Assembly (NCBI RefSeq): GCF_001886815.1
Contig: NZ_CP018099.1
Span: forward strand, 310,001-374,000
Origin: Caldithrix abyssi DSM 13497
Lineage (GTDB): Bacteria > Calditrichota > Calditrichia > Calditrichales > Calditrichaceae
Direction: 5' to 3'
Length of the DNA: 64,000 nt
In this document: piece after piece, positions 1-10,142 of the stretch
How positions within the stretch are numbered: position 1 is the stretch's first letter
Layout: the number at the start of each line of letters is the position of its first letter
Notes under the pieces: generated by a model
Databases searched by the model: none
What the model was told of the DNA's origin: nothing
What the model saw: the letters and a program-made list of their open reading frames with translations, nothing else
Program-made: the position numbers and the translations under genes

Positions 1-1
1 T

Positions 2-2686
2 ATGCCCATTACCAGCATTAACCAGGCGTTGGTGTTACAGGCCGGCATAGAGTCAAGCGCAGACGGCATTATTATCAGAGGTAGCAGCCCCCGCCAGGTA
101 TTGTACATGGTTGATGGCCTTTCGATGAATGACGAACGTTCCAACACTCCATATTCGTTTAACAGTATTACGGCTATCGAAGAAATTCAGGTGCAAACAG
201 GCGGCTTTAATGCAGAATATGGCGATCTGCGAGCAGGTCTGGTAAATGTGGTTACCAAAGAAGGCAGCACAGATCGCTACACTTTAAGTATTTTTAGCAA
301 TGTGCGCGATATCGCTTTTTTAGGACAGGCGAAAAAACATTTTGGCCCGTCTCTTTACAGCAGAGACTCTTATTTTAACAGACCGTATTTTGATCCGGAC
401 GTTATGTGGACCGGCACAAACAACGGCGCCTGGGATGATTATACCCAGAGACAGTATCCTAAATTTCAAGGATGGAATGCCATCTCATACGCTACGTTGC
501 AGGACAATGATCCGTCTAACGACTTAACCCCCGAGGGCGCTAAAAGATTGTTTGAATGGCAACGACGACGTCAGGGCGAAATACACGAGCCCGATTATGT
601 AATAGATATGTCCTTCAATGGGCCAGACCCGATTATGAGGCTGATCCCTGAATGGAAAAATAAATATAATCCCAGATTCCATTTGAGCTTTTATAAAACC
701 AAAGAGATGTTTGTATTTCCTCTTTCACGGAGTGGCTATAATGAACATCAGACGCAATTGAAATACACCTTTAACCCAACCAGCAGTATGAAGGTGATTT
801 TAACCGGTATGTATGGCGAAATTTTTTCGGTTTCGCCTTATCAATGGACTACCACGCCTACAGGCAGATTGTTACGTTCGCAATCAGAAGTGGCAAATCT
901 GTTAAGCAGCACCACAGGCGCCAGCATTTTGTACATGCCCGGCTATTACAGCCCGGGAGACATTTACCGCACCCTGGTTGGCGCAAAAATAAGCCATGCG
1001 CTTTCTTCGCGTACCTATTATGACGCCAGCTTCCAGTACAAAGTCAGCCGTTATAAAACGTTTCAGATGGCCGAGCGCGATACCAGCAAAAAATATGAGC
1101 CGGTACCGGGTTATTTTACCGATGAAGCGCCTTATGGTTACTGGGGATATGCCGTGGCGGGCATTGATGGCACCAGCATGGGAGGCTGGATGAATCTGGG
1201 ACGCGACCGGAGCGTTATTTCTACCTATTCATTCGATTTTAATCTTACCAGCCAGGTGAACAGTAAAAATCAAATAAAAACCGGTTTGCGTTTTGTTTAT
1301 AATATTTACGACATTAATTCCGGCACATACAGTCCAAGCATGAGCACCTGGACGCGTAGTATGGTTTACAAAGTAAAGCCGTACCGCATTGGTTTTTATG
1401 TGCAGGATAAACTGGAATACGAAGGGTTTATCGCCAATATCGGCGTTCGCCTGGATTATTCTGATCCGGACGTAGAATGGTATGACCTGTCCCCGTATGA
1501 TCCTTATTTAAAAGCCGGATATGGAAACTTGATAGAAGAAGAGGCCCCCAGAACAAAAGCAAAGCCACAATTTGCGGTCAGTCCCCGGTTGGGCGTATCG
1601 CATCCTATTTCAGAAAATGCTAAACTTTATTTTAACTATGGACATTTCAGAACAGAACCAGCCTCTTCTTATCGTTTTAGATTGCAAAGAGAGTCCAATG
1701 GCCTGGTAACCTATCTGGGCAATCCTGAGTTACGATACGAAAAGACCGTCGCATACGAATTGGGCTATGAACATAACTTATTCGATATGTTTTTGTTGAA
1801 AATAGCAGGGTATTACAAAGACATTAGTAACCAGCCCAGTTGGGTTTACTATCGCAATATTAACGGTTCGGTCAGTTATTATAAAATGTCCGATTTAAAT
1901 TACGAAGACATCCGCGGAATTGAGTTTACCCTGACCAAACGCTACGGTCGATGGGTTACCGGTTTTGTGAACTATACTTATGACGTGCAAACCTCTGGCT
2001 ATTTTGGATATTTAAGATATTACGAAGATCCTAATGAACAAAGGCAATATCTACGAGAAAATCCGTACCAATCTAAGCCAAGACCTCAGCCTTACGCGCG
2101 AGTCAATTTGAGCTTTCGGACGCCGTCGGATTTTGGACCCCAATTTGGCCCTATCGGATTGCTTTCCGATTTTGATTTGAACCTTCTGGCCGTTTATCGA
2201 GAAGGGAGCTATTACACCTTTAATCCTTTTAATAAGCCGGGCGTTTTGTACAATACACAGTGGCGCGACTATTACAACGTGGACTTGCGTTTCTCTAAAA
2301 AGTTCAGCATTAAAACCGCCAACCATAATTTTGACATTCAATTTTTTATGGATATTCGCAATCTATTCAACTTTAAATACATGAGCTATGCTGGTTTTTC
2401 TGATAATCATGACTTCATCGATTATATGAATTCATTACGTTTTTCATGGGAAACCGGCGATGAAAAAGGTAATGACCGTATTGGCGACTATCGTCCGGTT
2501 GGCGTGGCCTACGATCCACTTGAACCCAATCCGAACAACGATCCTGAAATTGCAGCGCGGAATAAAAAGAGAATAGAAAGTAAGTCATATATCGATATGC
2601 CAAACATTAAGGCTCTAACCTTTTTAAATCCAAGAGATATTTTTTGGGGTATTAGATTGAACTTTAACCTGGGAATTGTAAAATAA
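2..2686 (+). CDS. TonB-dependent outer-membrane receptor (5'-truncated)
   Basis: Outer-membrane active-transport receptor that would take up a substrate using TonB energy. The visible N-terminus is inside the plug domain: a RGSSPRQVLYMVDG-type segment near residues 26-40 and the GGFNAEYGDLRAGLVNVVTK segment near 67-86 are plug hallmarks. The remaining ~800 residues are aromatic-rich, alternating strands of a 22-stranded barrel, ending in a short strand (residues about 880-894). The frame is open to the first base of the window, so the signal peptide and probably a carboxypeptidase-regulatory-like domain lie upstream; the ATG at base 2 is unlikely to be the true start. The stop is followed after one base by the next gene, so the two are co-transcribed. 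The substrate cannot be told from sequence. Confidence 0.9.
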   Translation: MPITSINQALVLQAGIESSADGIIIRGSSPRQVLYMVDGLSMNDERSNTPYSFNSITAIEEIQVQTGGFNAEYGDLRAGLVNVVTKEGSTDRYTLSIFSNVRDIAFLGQAKKHFGPSLYSRDSYFNRPYFDPDVMWTGTNNGAWDDYTQRQYPKFQGWNAISYATLQDNDPSNDLTPEGAKRLFEWQRRRQGEIHEPDYVIDMSFNGPDPIMRLIPEWKNKYNPRFHLSFYKTKEMFVFPLSRSGYNEHQTQLKYTFNPTSSMKVILTGMYGEIFSVSPYQWTTTPTGRLLRSQSEVANLLSSTTGASILYMPGYYSPGDIYRTLVGAKISHALSSRTYYDASFQYKVSRYKTFQMAERDTSKKYEPVPGYFTDEAPYGYWGYAVAGIDGTSMGGWMNLGRDRSVISTYSFDFNLTSQVNSKNQIKTGLRFVYNIYDINSGTYSPSMSTWTRSMVYKVKPYRIGFYVQDKLEYEGFIANIGVRLDYSDPDVEWYDLSPYDPYLKAGYGNLIEEEAPRTKAKPQFAVSPRLGVSHPISENAKLYFNYGHFRTEPASSYRFRLQRESNGLVTYLGNPELRYEKTVAYELGYEHNLFDMFLLKIAGYYKDISNQPSWVYYRNINGSVSYYKMSDLNYEDIRGIEFTLTKRYGRWVTGFVNYTYDVQTSGYFGYLRYYEDPNEQRQYLRENPYQSKPRPQPYARVNLSFRTPSDFGPQFGPIGLLSDFDLNLLAVYREGSYYTFNPFNKPGVLYNTQWRDYYNVDLRFSKKFSIKTANHNFDIQFFMDIRNLFNFKYMSYAGFSDNHDFIDYMNSLRFSWETGDEKGNDRIGDYRPVGVAYDPLEPNPNNDPEIAARNKKRIESKSYIDMPNIKALTFLNPRDIFWGIRLNFNLGIVK

Positions 2687-2687
2687 A

Positions 2688-4865
2688 ATGAAAAAGCAAG
2701 GTATGTTTAAACAATCGATTATCGCTATCATCGCCATTCTGGCTTTAGGATTGAATCTGGTGAATGCTCAGGTTCAATCGACTGAAAAGAGATATATTCG
2801 TATCGGATCTTTGCAAAGCCATTTTTCTGCTTATGGTTCCGAACGCGCCTGGAATAATCGCTATTACGAAGGCCTGCGTTGGCCGGCTGAATACCCCATG
2901 CAGGATAATTCTGTAATTAAACGCTTCTGGATCGGTTGTGAAGATTTTAAGGATGAGCTGGGAAGTTCCTATGAAAAATATGTTATCTATTTTGCGGCAA
3001 GCTTTGTTGACGAAGCGCTCTTTCCTATGGAATTGAAGCAAATCGCAAAGTTTGAACCGCCTTATGTTTACGTGGATGGTAACAATATTACAGCGCCCTA
3101 TATGGATGATATCGACGAAATCAACCCCAATATCGTTCCTGATCGAATTATTAAGAATGTGGTTAATACAAGCATGGGGCTGACGCTAAAACGGACAATT
3201 TACGCCTTTAGTCAGCAATATCATGACAACTACTACATTAAAATTTTTACCTTTGTGAATACAGGAAACACAGACTACGATGATGAAATTGAGCTGCCCA
3301 ATCAAACGTTAAAAGGCGTGCGTATTGCCTGGGGCACGCGTTACAGTGTGTGCCGCGAAGGCGCAACCGTAATTGGCGGTCCGCAACAGTGGGGTAAATT
3401 TAGCTGGACGACGCGTCGCGGCGAAGACTATGCGGCTCATGCCACGGAACAGATCACCTTAAATAATCCGATTGTCGACTGGTTGCGTTGCGGTTTCCAG
3501 TGGGCGGGACAGGGCGACGTCAATACGGTGATCGATAATATCGGCGCGCCGGATTATACCGGGACAGGAAGGTTAAAAGCTCCGCATCATGCCGGTGTGG
3601 CTATTTTACATGTGGATAAAAGCCCTGACGATCACAGTGACGACCCCAATCAACCAGTAGTGCTGGGATGGCATGCCGGCGATAAACGACCGGATATTCA
3701 GGGAATTTCCAAGCCCAATGAACCGCAGATGATTCAAACCTACAACACCCTTTTGAGCGGCTCTCCATATATGGGTCTGGGAGGAAATGAACGTTTCGAT
3801 GAAAAATATATGGAGTCCAATCCCGTCCCATATACCGTGCATAATGACGCCGGCGGTACCAACATTTGGGTGGCTTATGGTCCATGGGATCTGGCGCCAG
3901 GCGATAGCATCACCATTGTAGAAGTGGAAGGCGTTAGCGGTTTAAGCAGGACGATGGCCGAATTGATTGGCAAACGCTGGAAAAAGGCGTATGATGATCC
4001 CAATGACAACGGGCCATTTGAATTACCCAATGGAACGACAACCGATGACAAAGACGTTTTTAAAAATGAATGGGTTTATACCGGAAAAGATTCAATATTG
4101 TTGACTTTCAGTCGCGCTAAACGTAATTACGACATGGGATTCCAGATACCCCAACCGCCATTGCCGCCGCCTGTTTTTCAGGTTGAATCGGGAGGCGATT
4201 TAATCAAGTTAAGTTGGGCGGCCAGTCCGTCGGAGGGCGATCCTGATTTTGGCGGTTATCGCATTTATCGCGCCGTGGGCAAGCCAGACACTGTTTTTAA
4301 TGAAATATTTGCCTGCGGTAAAGGGACTGATAATCCAGAAATCGTGCATAGTTATAATGATGTAAACGCGGTGCGAGGTTATTCGTATTATTACTACATT
4401 GTGGCCTTTAACGACGGCTCTAACAACCAGACGGATGCCAATCCACACGGAAGTTTACACAGCAGCAAATACTACACGCGCACCACCGAACCGGCCTATT
4501 TAAAACGAAAATCTGGCACTGCGCTCAACCAGATCCGTATTGTGCCCAATCCTTACTACATAAAGGCCAGCGCCAGGGAGATGCAGTTTCCAAAAGAATA
4601 TGATAAGATCATGTTTTACAACATTCCGGGCAAGTGTAAAATCAGTATTTATACGGAACGCGGCGATTTGATAGCCACCATCGATCATAACGACGGCAGC
4701 GGCGATGAGGCCTGGAACTCGATTACCGATTATCGCCAGGTGATTGTAAGTGGCATTTATCTGGTACATTTTGAAGTGACCGAAAATATTTACGATCCTG
4801 AAACGTCTGAATTGTTATTTAAAAAAGGTGATTCCATCACCAAAAAATTGATAGTCATTCGGTAA
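2688..4865 (+). CDS. Secreted Fn3-domain protein with sorting-type C-terminus
   Basis: Exported protein of 725 residues with a signal peptide (hydrophobic run at residues about 9-25, then NAQ). Most of the N-terminal two thirds is not a family I recognise. A fibronectin type III-like domain covers roughly residues 494-595 (GYRIYRA and a YYYYIVAFN strand). From about residue 614 there is a variant type IX-like sorting domain: IRIVPNPYY, then ISIYTERGDLIATI and a closing SGIYLVHFEV strand, ending KKLIVIR. It starts one base after the receptor stop and precedes a PorV-like gene by 15 bases, so it is an operon member, probably a surface partner of the receptor. An alternative ATG sits five codons in. 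Exact function is unknown. Confidence 0.75.
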   Translation: MKKQGMFKQSIIAIIAILALGLNLVNAQVQSTEKRYIRIGSLQSHFSAYGSERAWNNRYYEGLRWPAEYPMQDNSVIKRFWIGCEDFKDELGSSYEKYVIYFAASFVDEALFPMELKQIAKFEPPYVYVDGNNITAPYMDDIDEINPNIVPDRIIKNVVNTSMGLTLKRTIYAFSQQYHDNYYIKIFTFVNTGNTDYDDEIELPNQTLKGVRIAWGTRYSVCREGATVIGGPQQWGKFSWTTRRGEDYAAHATEQITLNNPIVDWLRCGFQWAGQGDVNTVIDNIGAPDYTGTGRLKAPHHAGVAILHVDKSPDDHSDDPNQPVVLGWHAGDKRPDIQGISKPNEPQMIQTYNTLLSGSPYMGLGGNERFDEKYMESNPVPYTVHNDAGGTNIWVAYGPWDLAPGDSITIVEVEGVSGLSRTMAELIGKRWKKAYDDPNDNGPFELPNGTTTDDKDVFKNEWVYTGKDSILLTFSRAKRNYDMGFQIPQPPLPPPVFQVESGGDLIKLSWAASPSEGDPDFGGYRIYRAVGKPDTVFNEIFACGKGTDNPEIVHSYNDVNAVRGYSYYYYIVAFNDGSNNQTDANPHGSLHSSKYYTRTTEPAYLKRKSGTALNQIRIVPNPYYIKASAREMQFPKEYDKIMFYNIPGKCKISIYTERGDLIATIDHNDGSGDEAWNSITDYRQVIVSGIYLVHFEVTENIYDPETSELLFKKGDSITKKLIVIR

Positions 4866-4880
4866 GGGTGTGAGGATAAA

Positions 4881-5882
4881 ATGAATTTAAAGAAAATAAC
4901 CTTCTTAATTTTACTTGTTTCTTTAATTCATCCGCTCTGGGCGCAGAAAAAATTAGCCCAGACCGGCTTTCAGTTTTTAAGCGTAGTTCCGGAGGCCAGG
5001 TCTGCAGCGCTGGCCAATGCCATGACCACAGTATCCAATAATTCATCGGCATTATGGGATAATCCGGCTATGTTGGCTGAAATGTCAGAAAGTTTTGATC
5101 TTATGATTACGCAGAATAAATGGATTGCGGATATTAAACACAATGCTCTGAGCATGGCATTCAAACCTTCTACAGGTCAGTATGGCGTTATTGGGATTAG
5201 CCTTTTAATAGTTGACTATGGCGATGTTGAGGGCACCATTGTCGCCAATAATGAACAGGGATTTCTCGAAACCGGAATGATCAAGCCCAGCGCATATTCT
5301 TTCGGGATTGGTTATGCCAAAGCCCTGACCAATAAATTTAGCGTTGGCGCGCAGATCAAATACGCTTCTCAATATCTGGGTCCTGTTATAGAAGGATATT
5401 CTACAAGTTCGGCTGAAGTCGGGACCTCAGAGCAGGAGACTTCTGTTTTAGCTTTTGATTTTGGCACGTTTTATCGGACTGGTTTTCGAAGCCTGGTTTT
5501 TGGAATGTCTGTCAGGAATTTTTCACAGGAGATTAAGTTTTCACAAGAAGAATTTCAACTCCCCCTGATCTTTAGTATCGGATTTTCGGCCAATGTGATG
5601 GAGTTGCTACCGGTAGGAGCCAGGATGGAGGCATTAAAGGACTTGATGGTTACAATGGATGCGGTACATCCTCGTTCGTATCCGGAATATATTAAAACCG
5701 GTTTCGAATACCATTTTCGTAAAATGCTTGCCCTGCGTTTTGGTTATTATTCCAGAGTGGATGAACGCAGTTTTACCTATGGCATCGGCATAAAATTATC
5801 CAGATTTACGTTTGATTATGCGTACGTACCGTTTGGCGTTTTTGATAACGTACAGCGTTTAACATTAAAGTTTTCCTGGTAA
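4881..5882 (+). CDS. PorV/PorQ family outer-membrane barrel protein
   Basis: Outer-membrane beta-barrel of 333 residues with a signal peptide (cleavage after LWAQ, about residue 21). The mature start, with FLSVVPEARSAALANAMTT followed by SALWDNPAMLAE, is the usual opening of the PorV/PorQ family: a stretch that says the protein is the 'A(M)G' type barrel related to FadL-like porins. PorV proteins act as shuttle or attachment factors for type IX secretion substrates; PorQ-like members are less well defined. The C-terminus ends in an aromatic residue (KFSW), as outer-membrane barrels do. It lies between two exported proteins in a receptor operon, which fits a role in delivering or anchoring the neighbours at the surface. 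Whether it is a true PorV cannot be decided here. Confidence 0.8.
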   Translation: MNLKKITFLILLVSLIHPLWAQKKLAQTGFQFLSVVPEARSAALANAMTTVSNNSSALWDNPAMLAEMSESFDLMITQNKWIADIKHNALSMAFKPSTGQYGVIGISLLIVDYGDVEGTIVANNEQGFLETGMIKPSAYSFGIGYAKALTNKFSVGAQIKYASQYLGPVIEGYSTSSAEVGTSEQETSVLAFDFGTFYRTGFRSLVFGMSVRNFSQEIKFSQEEFQLPLIFSIGFSANVMELLPVGARMEALKDLMVTMDAVHPRSYPEYIKTGFEYHFRKMLALRFGYYSRVDERSFTYGIGIKLSRFTFDYAYVPFGVFDNVQRLTLKFSW

Positions 5883-5916
5883 ATTAAGAAACAAATTTCA
5901 TAAAGGGAGTTTTAGG

Positions 5917-7191
5917 ATGAAAAATGTTTCAATAACTCTGCTTTTGTTGAGTGTGTTGATTCTCATAATGACGACCGGATGTAAAAAAGACCCGGAACCC
6001 AGTCTTTACGATCCTAATTATGTGAGCGGTCCTCAGCCGATCATAGAAAGAATGGATCCGCCTGATAGCAGTTATGCCGGCGTGGGGACGATAGATGTTT
6101 ACGGCAAATATTTTATACCCAAAGAGCCTTATGAAGAATACAACCAGTTGTATTTTAATGAAGTAATGGCCGATATTTTGCAGATGACCGACTCTAAAAT
6201 AACAATTGCCTCTCCGGCATATATCGGCGATTCGATTAAGGTGAAAATTGCCGTACGAGGTTCCGACAAATTTAGTGAGCCGGTTTATTACAAATTAAAG
6301 GCTGCGGTTGATACCACATTCGGTCGTCTGGACGATTTTAAACAAAAACGGATTGCATATGCCATTGCAACCGATAGTAAAGGCAATGTTTATGTTTCGA
6401 CAAGAGTTGAAACAACCCCGCCCTTTGGTCAAATATTGCGCATCAATAAACAGGGGGAACCGACGATTTGGGTGGATAATACGGTATATCTGAAGGCTAA
6501 TGCCATGAAGGTTGGGCCAAATAACAAGCTGTATGTGGCTTACGCGCTGGGACGTATTAAAGAAATTGCAACTATCGATCTGGCCGATAGCACATTACAG
6601 GAAACCTACACCAGGCTGGCAACCGTTCCTAATGACATTGACTTTGATCAGGATGGAAATTTGTGGGTGGCCGCGCAGACAGAATTGGTAAAGGTAAAAC
6701 CTGATCGGTCAAAAGAGACTCTGGCAACATTTTCTTTGTTTTTGCAATCCATACGCGTACACGAAGAAGGCGGAACAACGTATATTTATCTGACCGGCCA
6801 AAACCTGGAGCAGAACGAACAAAAAGTATGGCGCTATCCGCTCAATGACGATGGCAGTATTGGCGCCGAAGAGATTATCTTAGATGCTGCGACGGATAGT
6901 TGGCTGGTTAAAGAAGATGGAAATCTGGTCGACATTAAGGCCATTACCTTTTCGGCCGATGGCAAAATGTACCTTGCCACGGACATGAGTCCGGATGCGT
7001 TAGTCATTTATGATATGACAACCAGGACTTATGATTTTCAATATCCCGGTTTAATTAAGCCTAAATTGCTTGCCCTTTCATGGTTTGGCAATATTATTTA
7101 TGCGTCACAAACTAATTTTGGCGAAACCGATGCAAACGTATTACGGATTGACGTAGGAAAATCCGGGGCGCCATATTATGGAAGACAATAA
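5917..7191 (+). CDS. Lipoprotein with IPT/TIG domain and beta-propeller
   Basis: Lipoprotein of 424 residues: the lipobox MTTGC places the lipidated cysteine at residue 22. Residues about 41-125 look like an IPT/TIG immunoglobulin-like domain (IIERMDPPDSSYAGVGTIDVYGKYF-type pattern, broken here by description only). Residues about 135-424 form a propeller of NHL/SMP-30 style with repeated 'AIATDSKGNVYV', 'DIDFDQDGNLWVA' and 'AITFSADGKMYLA' blades. A Shine-Dalgarno AAGGGAG precedes the ATG. It is the last gene of the receptor operon. TIG plus propeller lipoproteins accompany TonB receptors in Bacteroidetes-like loci and usually bind the substrate or a surface partner; that role is inferred. 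Confidence 0.8.
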   Translation: MKNVSITLLLLSVLILIMTTGCKKDPEPSLYDPNYVSGPQPIIERMDPPDSSYAGVGTIDVYGKYFIPKEPYEEYNQLYFNEVMADILQMTDSKITIASPAYIGDSIKVKIAVRGSDKFSEPVYYKLKAAVDTTFGRLDDFKQKRIAYAIATDSKGNVYVSTRVETTPPFGQILRINKQGEPTIWVDNTVYLKANAMKVGPNNKLYVAYALGRIKEIATIDLADSTLQETYTRLATVPNDIDFDQDGNLWVAAQTELVKVKPDRSKETLATFSLFLQSIRVHEEGGTTYIYLTGQNLEQNEQKVWRYPLNDDGSIGAEEIILDAATDSWLVKEDGNLVDIKAITFSADGKMYLATDMSPDALVIYDMTTRTYDFQYPGLIKPKLLALSWFGNIIYASQTNFGETDANVLRIDVGKSGAPYYGRQ

Positions 7192-7297
7192 TTTTTAAGT
7201 GCTAATAACAACAGAAAGGGGGTGTTCTGTCGGAGTAATTTATTCACATATTTCAAGATATTTTACTAATGTTTAACCAAATTTTGAGGAGGGCTTT

Positions 7298-9913
7298 ATG
7301 AGTGGCAAGCTTACTAAAGTCGCATTTGTAGTGGTTTTTACAATGTTCATGATGATGGGCAACTTATTTGCTCAGGATTTCGCCCGTAATGCAAATAAAG
7401 AAATCCCTGTCCCTGATGCGGATCTGAATACGGGCGGTCTTGGAAACATGGTTACGGGTATGGATTTTGATGGGGATGGTCGTACAGACGTTTTTGTAGT
7501 TAACCACAACTGGAATGACGCAGACAACGAGATGTTGGTTCGTATTTACAAATACGAATTTAACGGCACGGCATGGGAAGTTGTCTGGAAAGCCACCTAT
7601 GATGTATGGAAACAAAATACCTGGCCGGCAATGACTTATGGCGACATTGACGGCGATGGCAAAGGCGAGATTTTTATAGGCCCTGTTAACTGGACAGACG
7701 CAACCAACAACCCCAATCCGCCGCGTTTGTTGGTCTATGAATCGGCCGGCGATGGTACGGATGTAATGGGTGTTCCTGATGGTAGCGGTAATTATCTGCC
7801 AAACTCCACTTCTACTATCACCACAGAAGACAATGTTAACTTACGTCCTTTCCGTTTTATCCTGAAAGATATTGATGAAGACGGCCAGCAAGAACTTATT
7901 TTTGCCGACCGTAGAGCGACTACCAGCGGTTGGTATTTTGGCGTGATGTCTGTAGATAATATTCCTGACAATGGCGACGGTTCCGAAACCTGGACGGTAG
8001 AAGTAAACGGTTTAGACCTTGGTTTAACCGGCGCAGAAAATAAATGGGACCTGGCTGTTTTAGGAAACACCATTTATCTGTTTGACGAAACGCGTTGCGA
8101 TCGCGTCCGCTGGAACAGCGAAACCTCGCAATGGGAGTTATTGGCACCGCAGACTTCCGTATTAAAAGGCGCAGGCTCCTGGAAAAGCGCACAGGTGGTG
8201 GATATTGATGGCAATGCCGAAGAAGAAATACTGGTAGGTACCTGGTACACCACCGTTGAAGGCGGACACGGCATCTGGGTTTATCAATATGATGCGACCG
8301 GAGACTCTCTGGTTGGCACCAAAGTCGTAGATCTTTCTCCATGGATGACCAGCTATGGCGTTTATGGCGGCGCAGTTGGCGATATTGATCTAAATGGTAA
8401 GCTGGACTATGTCTTTGGTTCGCGCGATGCTTCTCCCAATGCAGCTATTTTCCGTGTTGAATATCAGGGCGCTCAGGATCAGGTTAATGATCCGGCTAAC
8501 TGGACTGTAGAGGTAATCGATTCCAATTATGCTGATGGCGGTCGCTGGGGTATTCTTGGCCTGGCCAATGTGGACGACGAGCCCAGTTTAGAAGTGCTTT
8601 ACACTTCCAGTGTTCCTGCCGGCGGTCTGTTTGGCGAAAGCCCGATGCCGATCGTTGTTTTGGATTACAACGGCCCGGTAGAAGTTGGCCCATGGCAAAA
8701 AGTTGATATTAACTACACCTATGAGGGTATTTTTGGCGATACTCTGGGCGCCAATCATGGTATCGTTGTAGATAACAATGACAATGTATGGGTTGGAAGC
8801 TGGGGCGCTGATGCTGTGGTTGTTTACAATCCGGATGGCGTTGAGATGTTCCGTGTAGATTCTATTTTAATTCAGGCGCCTGCAGGCAATGATACCACCG
8901 TTTATCTGGCATGGTGCCGCGGTCTGGCAAAAGATCCGGATGGCAACATTCTTTATGCTCAAACCGGGATCGTTGTTAAGCTCAATCCGGCCGATGGCTC
9001 GGTATTGGATTATGTTTACATTCCACCAAATGCAGGTGGTTCTACCAGCCCATTGAAACCGGCTGTTGATAGCGATGGCTACATTTATGTTGGTTATGTT
9101 GTAGGCGTAACTCCGGTTAATGTTATCGATCCAACGACATTTACCTTTACGCAAAGCATTACGCTCGATCCGCTGGCAGGCGGCTTTGCGCGCGGTATGG
9201 AAGTAAGCTCTGACGGTACCAAGATGATTCCGGGCAACCTGGATGCCGGCGTGCATAAATTGTACGTTTACGGAACAACAGACTATGTAAACTATCCGGT
9301 TGTTGACAGTGTTTACAAAGACAACCAGGGCGCGCCGATGTTGACCACGCAATCTGTAACACTGGATCGCTTCGGCGGCGACGAAATTTTCTGGGTATCC
9401 CAGGATAACAGTTACGGCGGCGGCGGGGCAGATCAGTTAGATAACGCCCTTGTAATGCTCAATTTCCACAACATGACTTACGGTTATGTTTGGATGCCGG
9501 ATCCGGGCGCCAGCGGTTACACCGGCCCTCGTGGCGCGGCTCTGGCCAGCGATGGTCAAACATGTTACGTGGCTAACTGGAACGGCGGCGTGGTTTACAA
9601 ATATAATATTTCTATTCCGACTGCTATTGAAAGAGATCATAAAGTGGTATCTGGCTACCAGTTAGAACAAAACTACCCGAACCCCTTCAATCCAGTTACG
9701 AACATTAAATTTTACCTGCCAAAGGCAGAAAAAGTAGAATTGACTGTTTACAACATGCTGGGTCAAAAGGTGGCCACGCTGGTTAATGAAAACCTGAACG
9801 CAGGTTACAAAACCGTTACGTTCGATGCCTCTAACCTGGCTTCTGGCGTGTACGTTTATGTGCTGAAAGCTGGCGATGTGAAATTAAGCAAGAAGATGAC
9901 CTTGCTGAAATAA
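7298..9913 (+). CDS. Secreted FG-GAP/propeller protein with YPNPFNP sorting domain
   Basis: Surface or secreted protein of 871 residues. Signal peptide at residues 1-26 (ends NLFAQ). The N-terminal half has FG-GAP/VCBS-type blades with calcium-binding-like DFDGDGRTD, DIDGDGKGE and DIDEDGQQE motifs, suggesting an integrin-like propeller; a second propeller with NNDNVWVGSWG-type blades follows (about residues 490-770). Residues 786-871 are a classic type IX-like sorting domain: NYPNPFNPVT, VYNMLGQKVATLV, ASGVYVYVLKAG and final KKMTLLK. Preceded by a strong GAGGAGGG ribosome site 7 bases before ATG and followed by a hairpin terminator, so it forms its own unit. Ligand or activity is unknown. Confidence 0.8.
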   Translation: MSGKLTKVAFVVVFTMFMMMGNLFAQDFARNANKEIPVPDADLNTGGLGNMVTGMDFDGDGRTDVFVVNHNWNDADNEMLVRIYKYEFNGTAWEVVWKATYDVWKQNTWPAMTYGDIDGDGKGEIFIGPVNWTDATNNPNPPRLLVYESAGDGTDVMGVPDGSGNYLPNSTSTITTEDNVNLRPFRFILKDIDEDGQQELIFADRRATTSGWYFGVMSVDNIPDNGDGSETWTVEVNGLDLGLTGAENKWDLAVLGNTIYLFDETRCDRVRWNSETSQWELLAPQTSVLKGAGSWKSAQVVDIDGNAEEEILVGTWYTTVEGGHGIWVYQYDATGDSLVGTKVVDLSPWMTSYGVYGGAVGDIDLNGKLDYVFGSRDASPNAAIFRVEYQGAQDQVNDPANWTVEVIDSNYADGGRWGILGLANVDDEPSLEVLYTSSVPAGGLFGESPMPIVVLDYNGPVEVGPWQKVDINYTYEGIFGDTLGANHGIVVDNNDNVWVGSWGADAVVVYNPDGVEMFRVDSILIQAPAGNDTTVYLAWCRGLAKDPDGNILYAQTGIVVKLNPADGSVLDYVYIPPNAGGSTSPLKPAVDSDGYIYVGYVVGVTPVNVIDPTTFTFTQSITLDPLAGGFARGMEVSSDGTKMIPGNLDAGVHKLYVYGTTDYVNYPVVDSVYKDNQGAPMLTTQSVTLDRFGGDEIFWVSQDNSYGGGGADQLDNALVMLNFHNMTYGYVWMPDPGASGYTGPRGAALASDGQTCYVANWNGGVVYKYNISIPTAIERDHKVVSGYQLEQNYPNPFNPVTNIKFYLPKAEKVELTVYNMLGQKVATLVNENLNAGYKTVTFDASNLASGVYVYVLKAGDVKLSKKMTLLK

Positions 9914-9944
9914 TCAATCTCCTCTTACCGGCCTTAGTCATTCG

Positions 9945-9977
9945 GGCATCCAACCCTTTGTGGTTGGATGCCTTTTT
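9945..9977 (+). terminator. Rho-independent terminator after the FG-GAP gene
   Basis: Perfect 11-bp stem GGCATCCAACC / GGTTGGATGCC with a 6-base loop, directly followed by five T. It lies 32 bases after the stop codon and ends the transcription unit before the glycosidase gene. Confidence 0.9.
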
Positions 9978-10142
9978 AATAATAATGATTTCTTTTAAAA
10001 TTTATGAATATTTTCTTCTTTAATCGTCGTAAAATGATTGAAGAAGAAAATGTTTGTGAGCGCGTGCAAAGCAAATTTTTAAGAAAGACGTAAATTGTAT
10101 TTAAAAGAAATTCTAAAAAAACCAAGGAACAGGAGAGTTTTC

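Noticed and set aside
8867-9352. 161-codon minus-strand frame inside the FG-GAP gene
   Set aside because: Antisense to a gene with clear signal peptide and sorting domain; no recognisable content.
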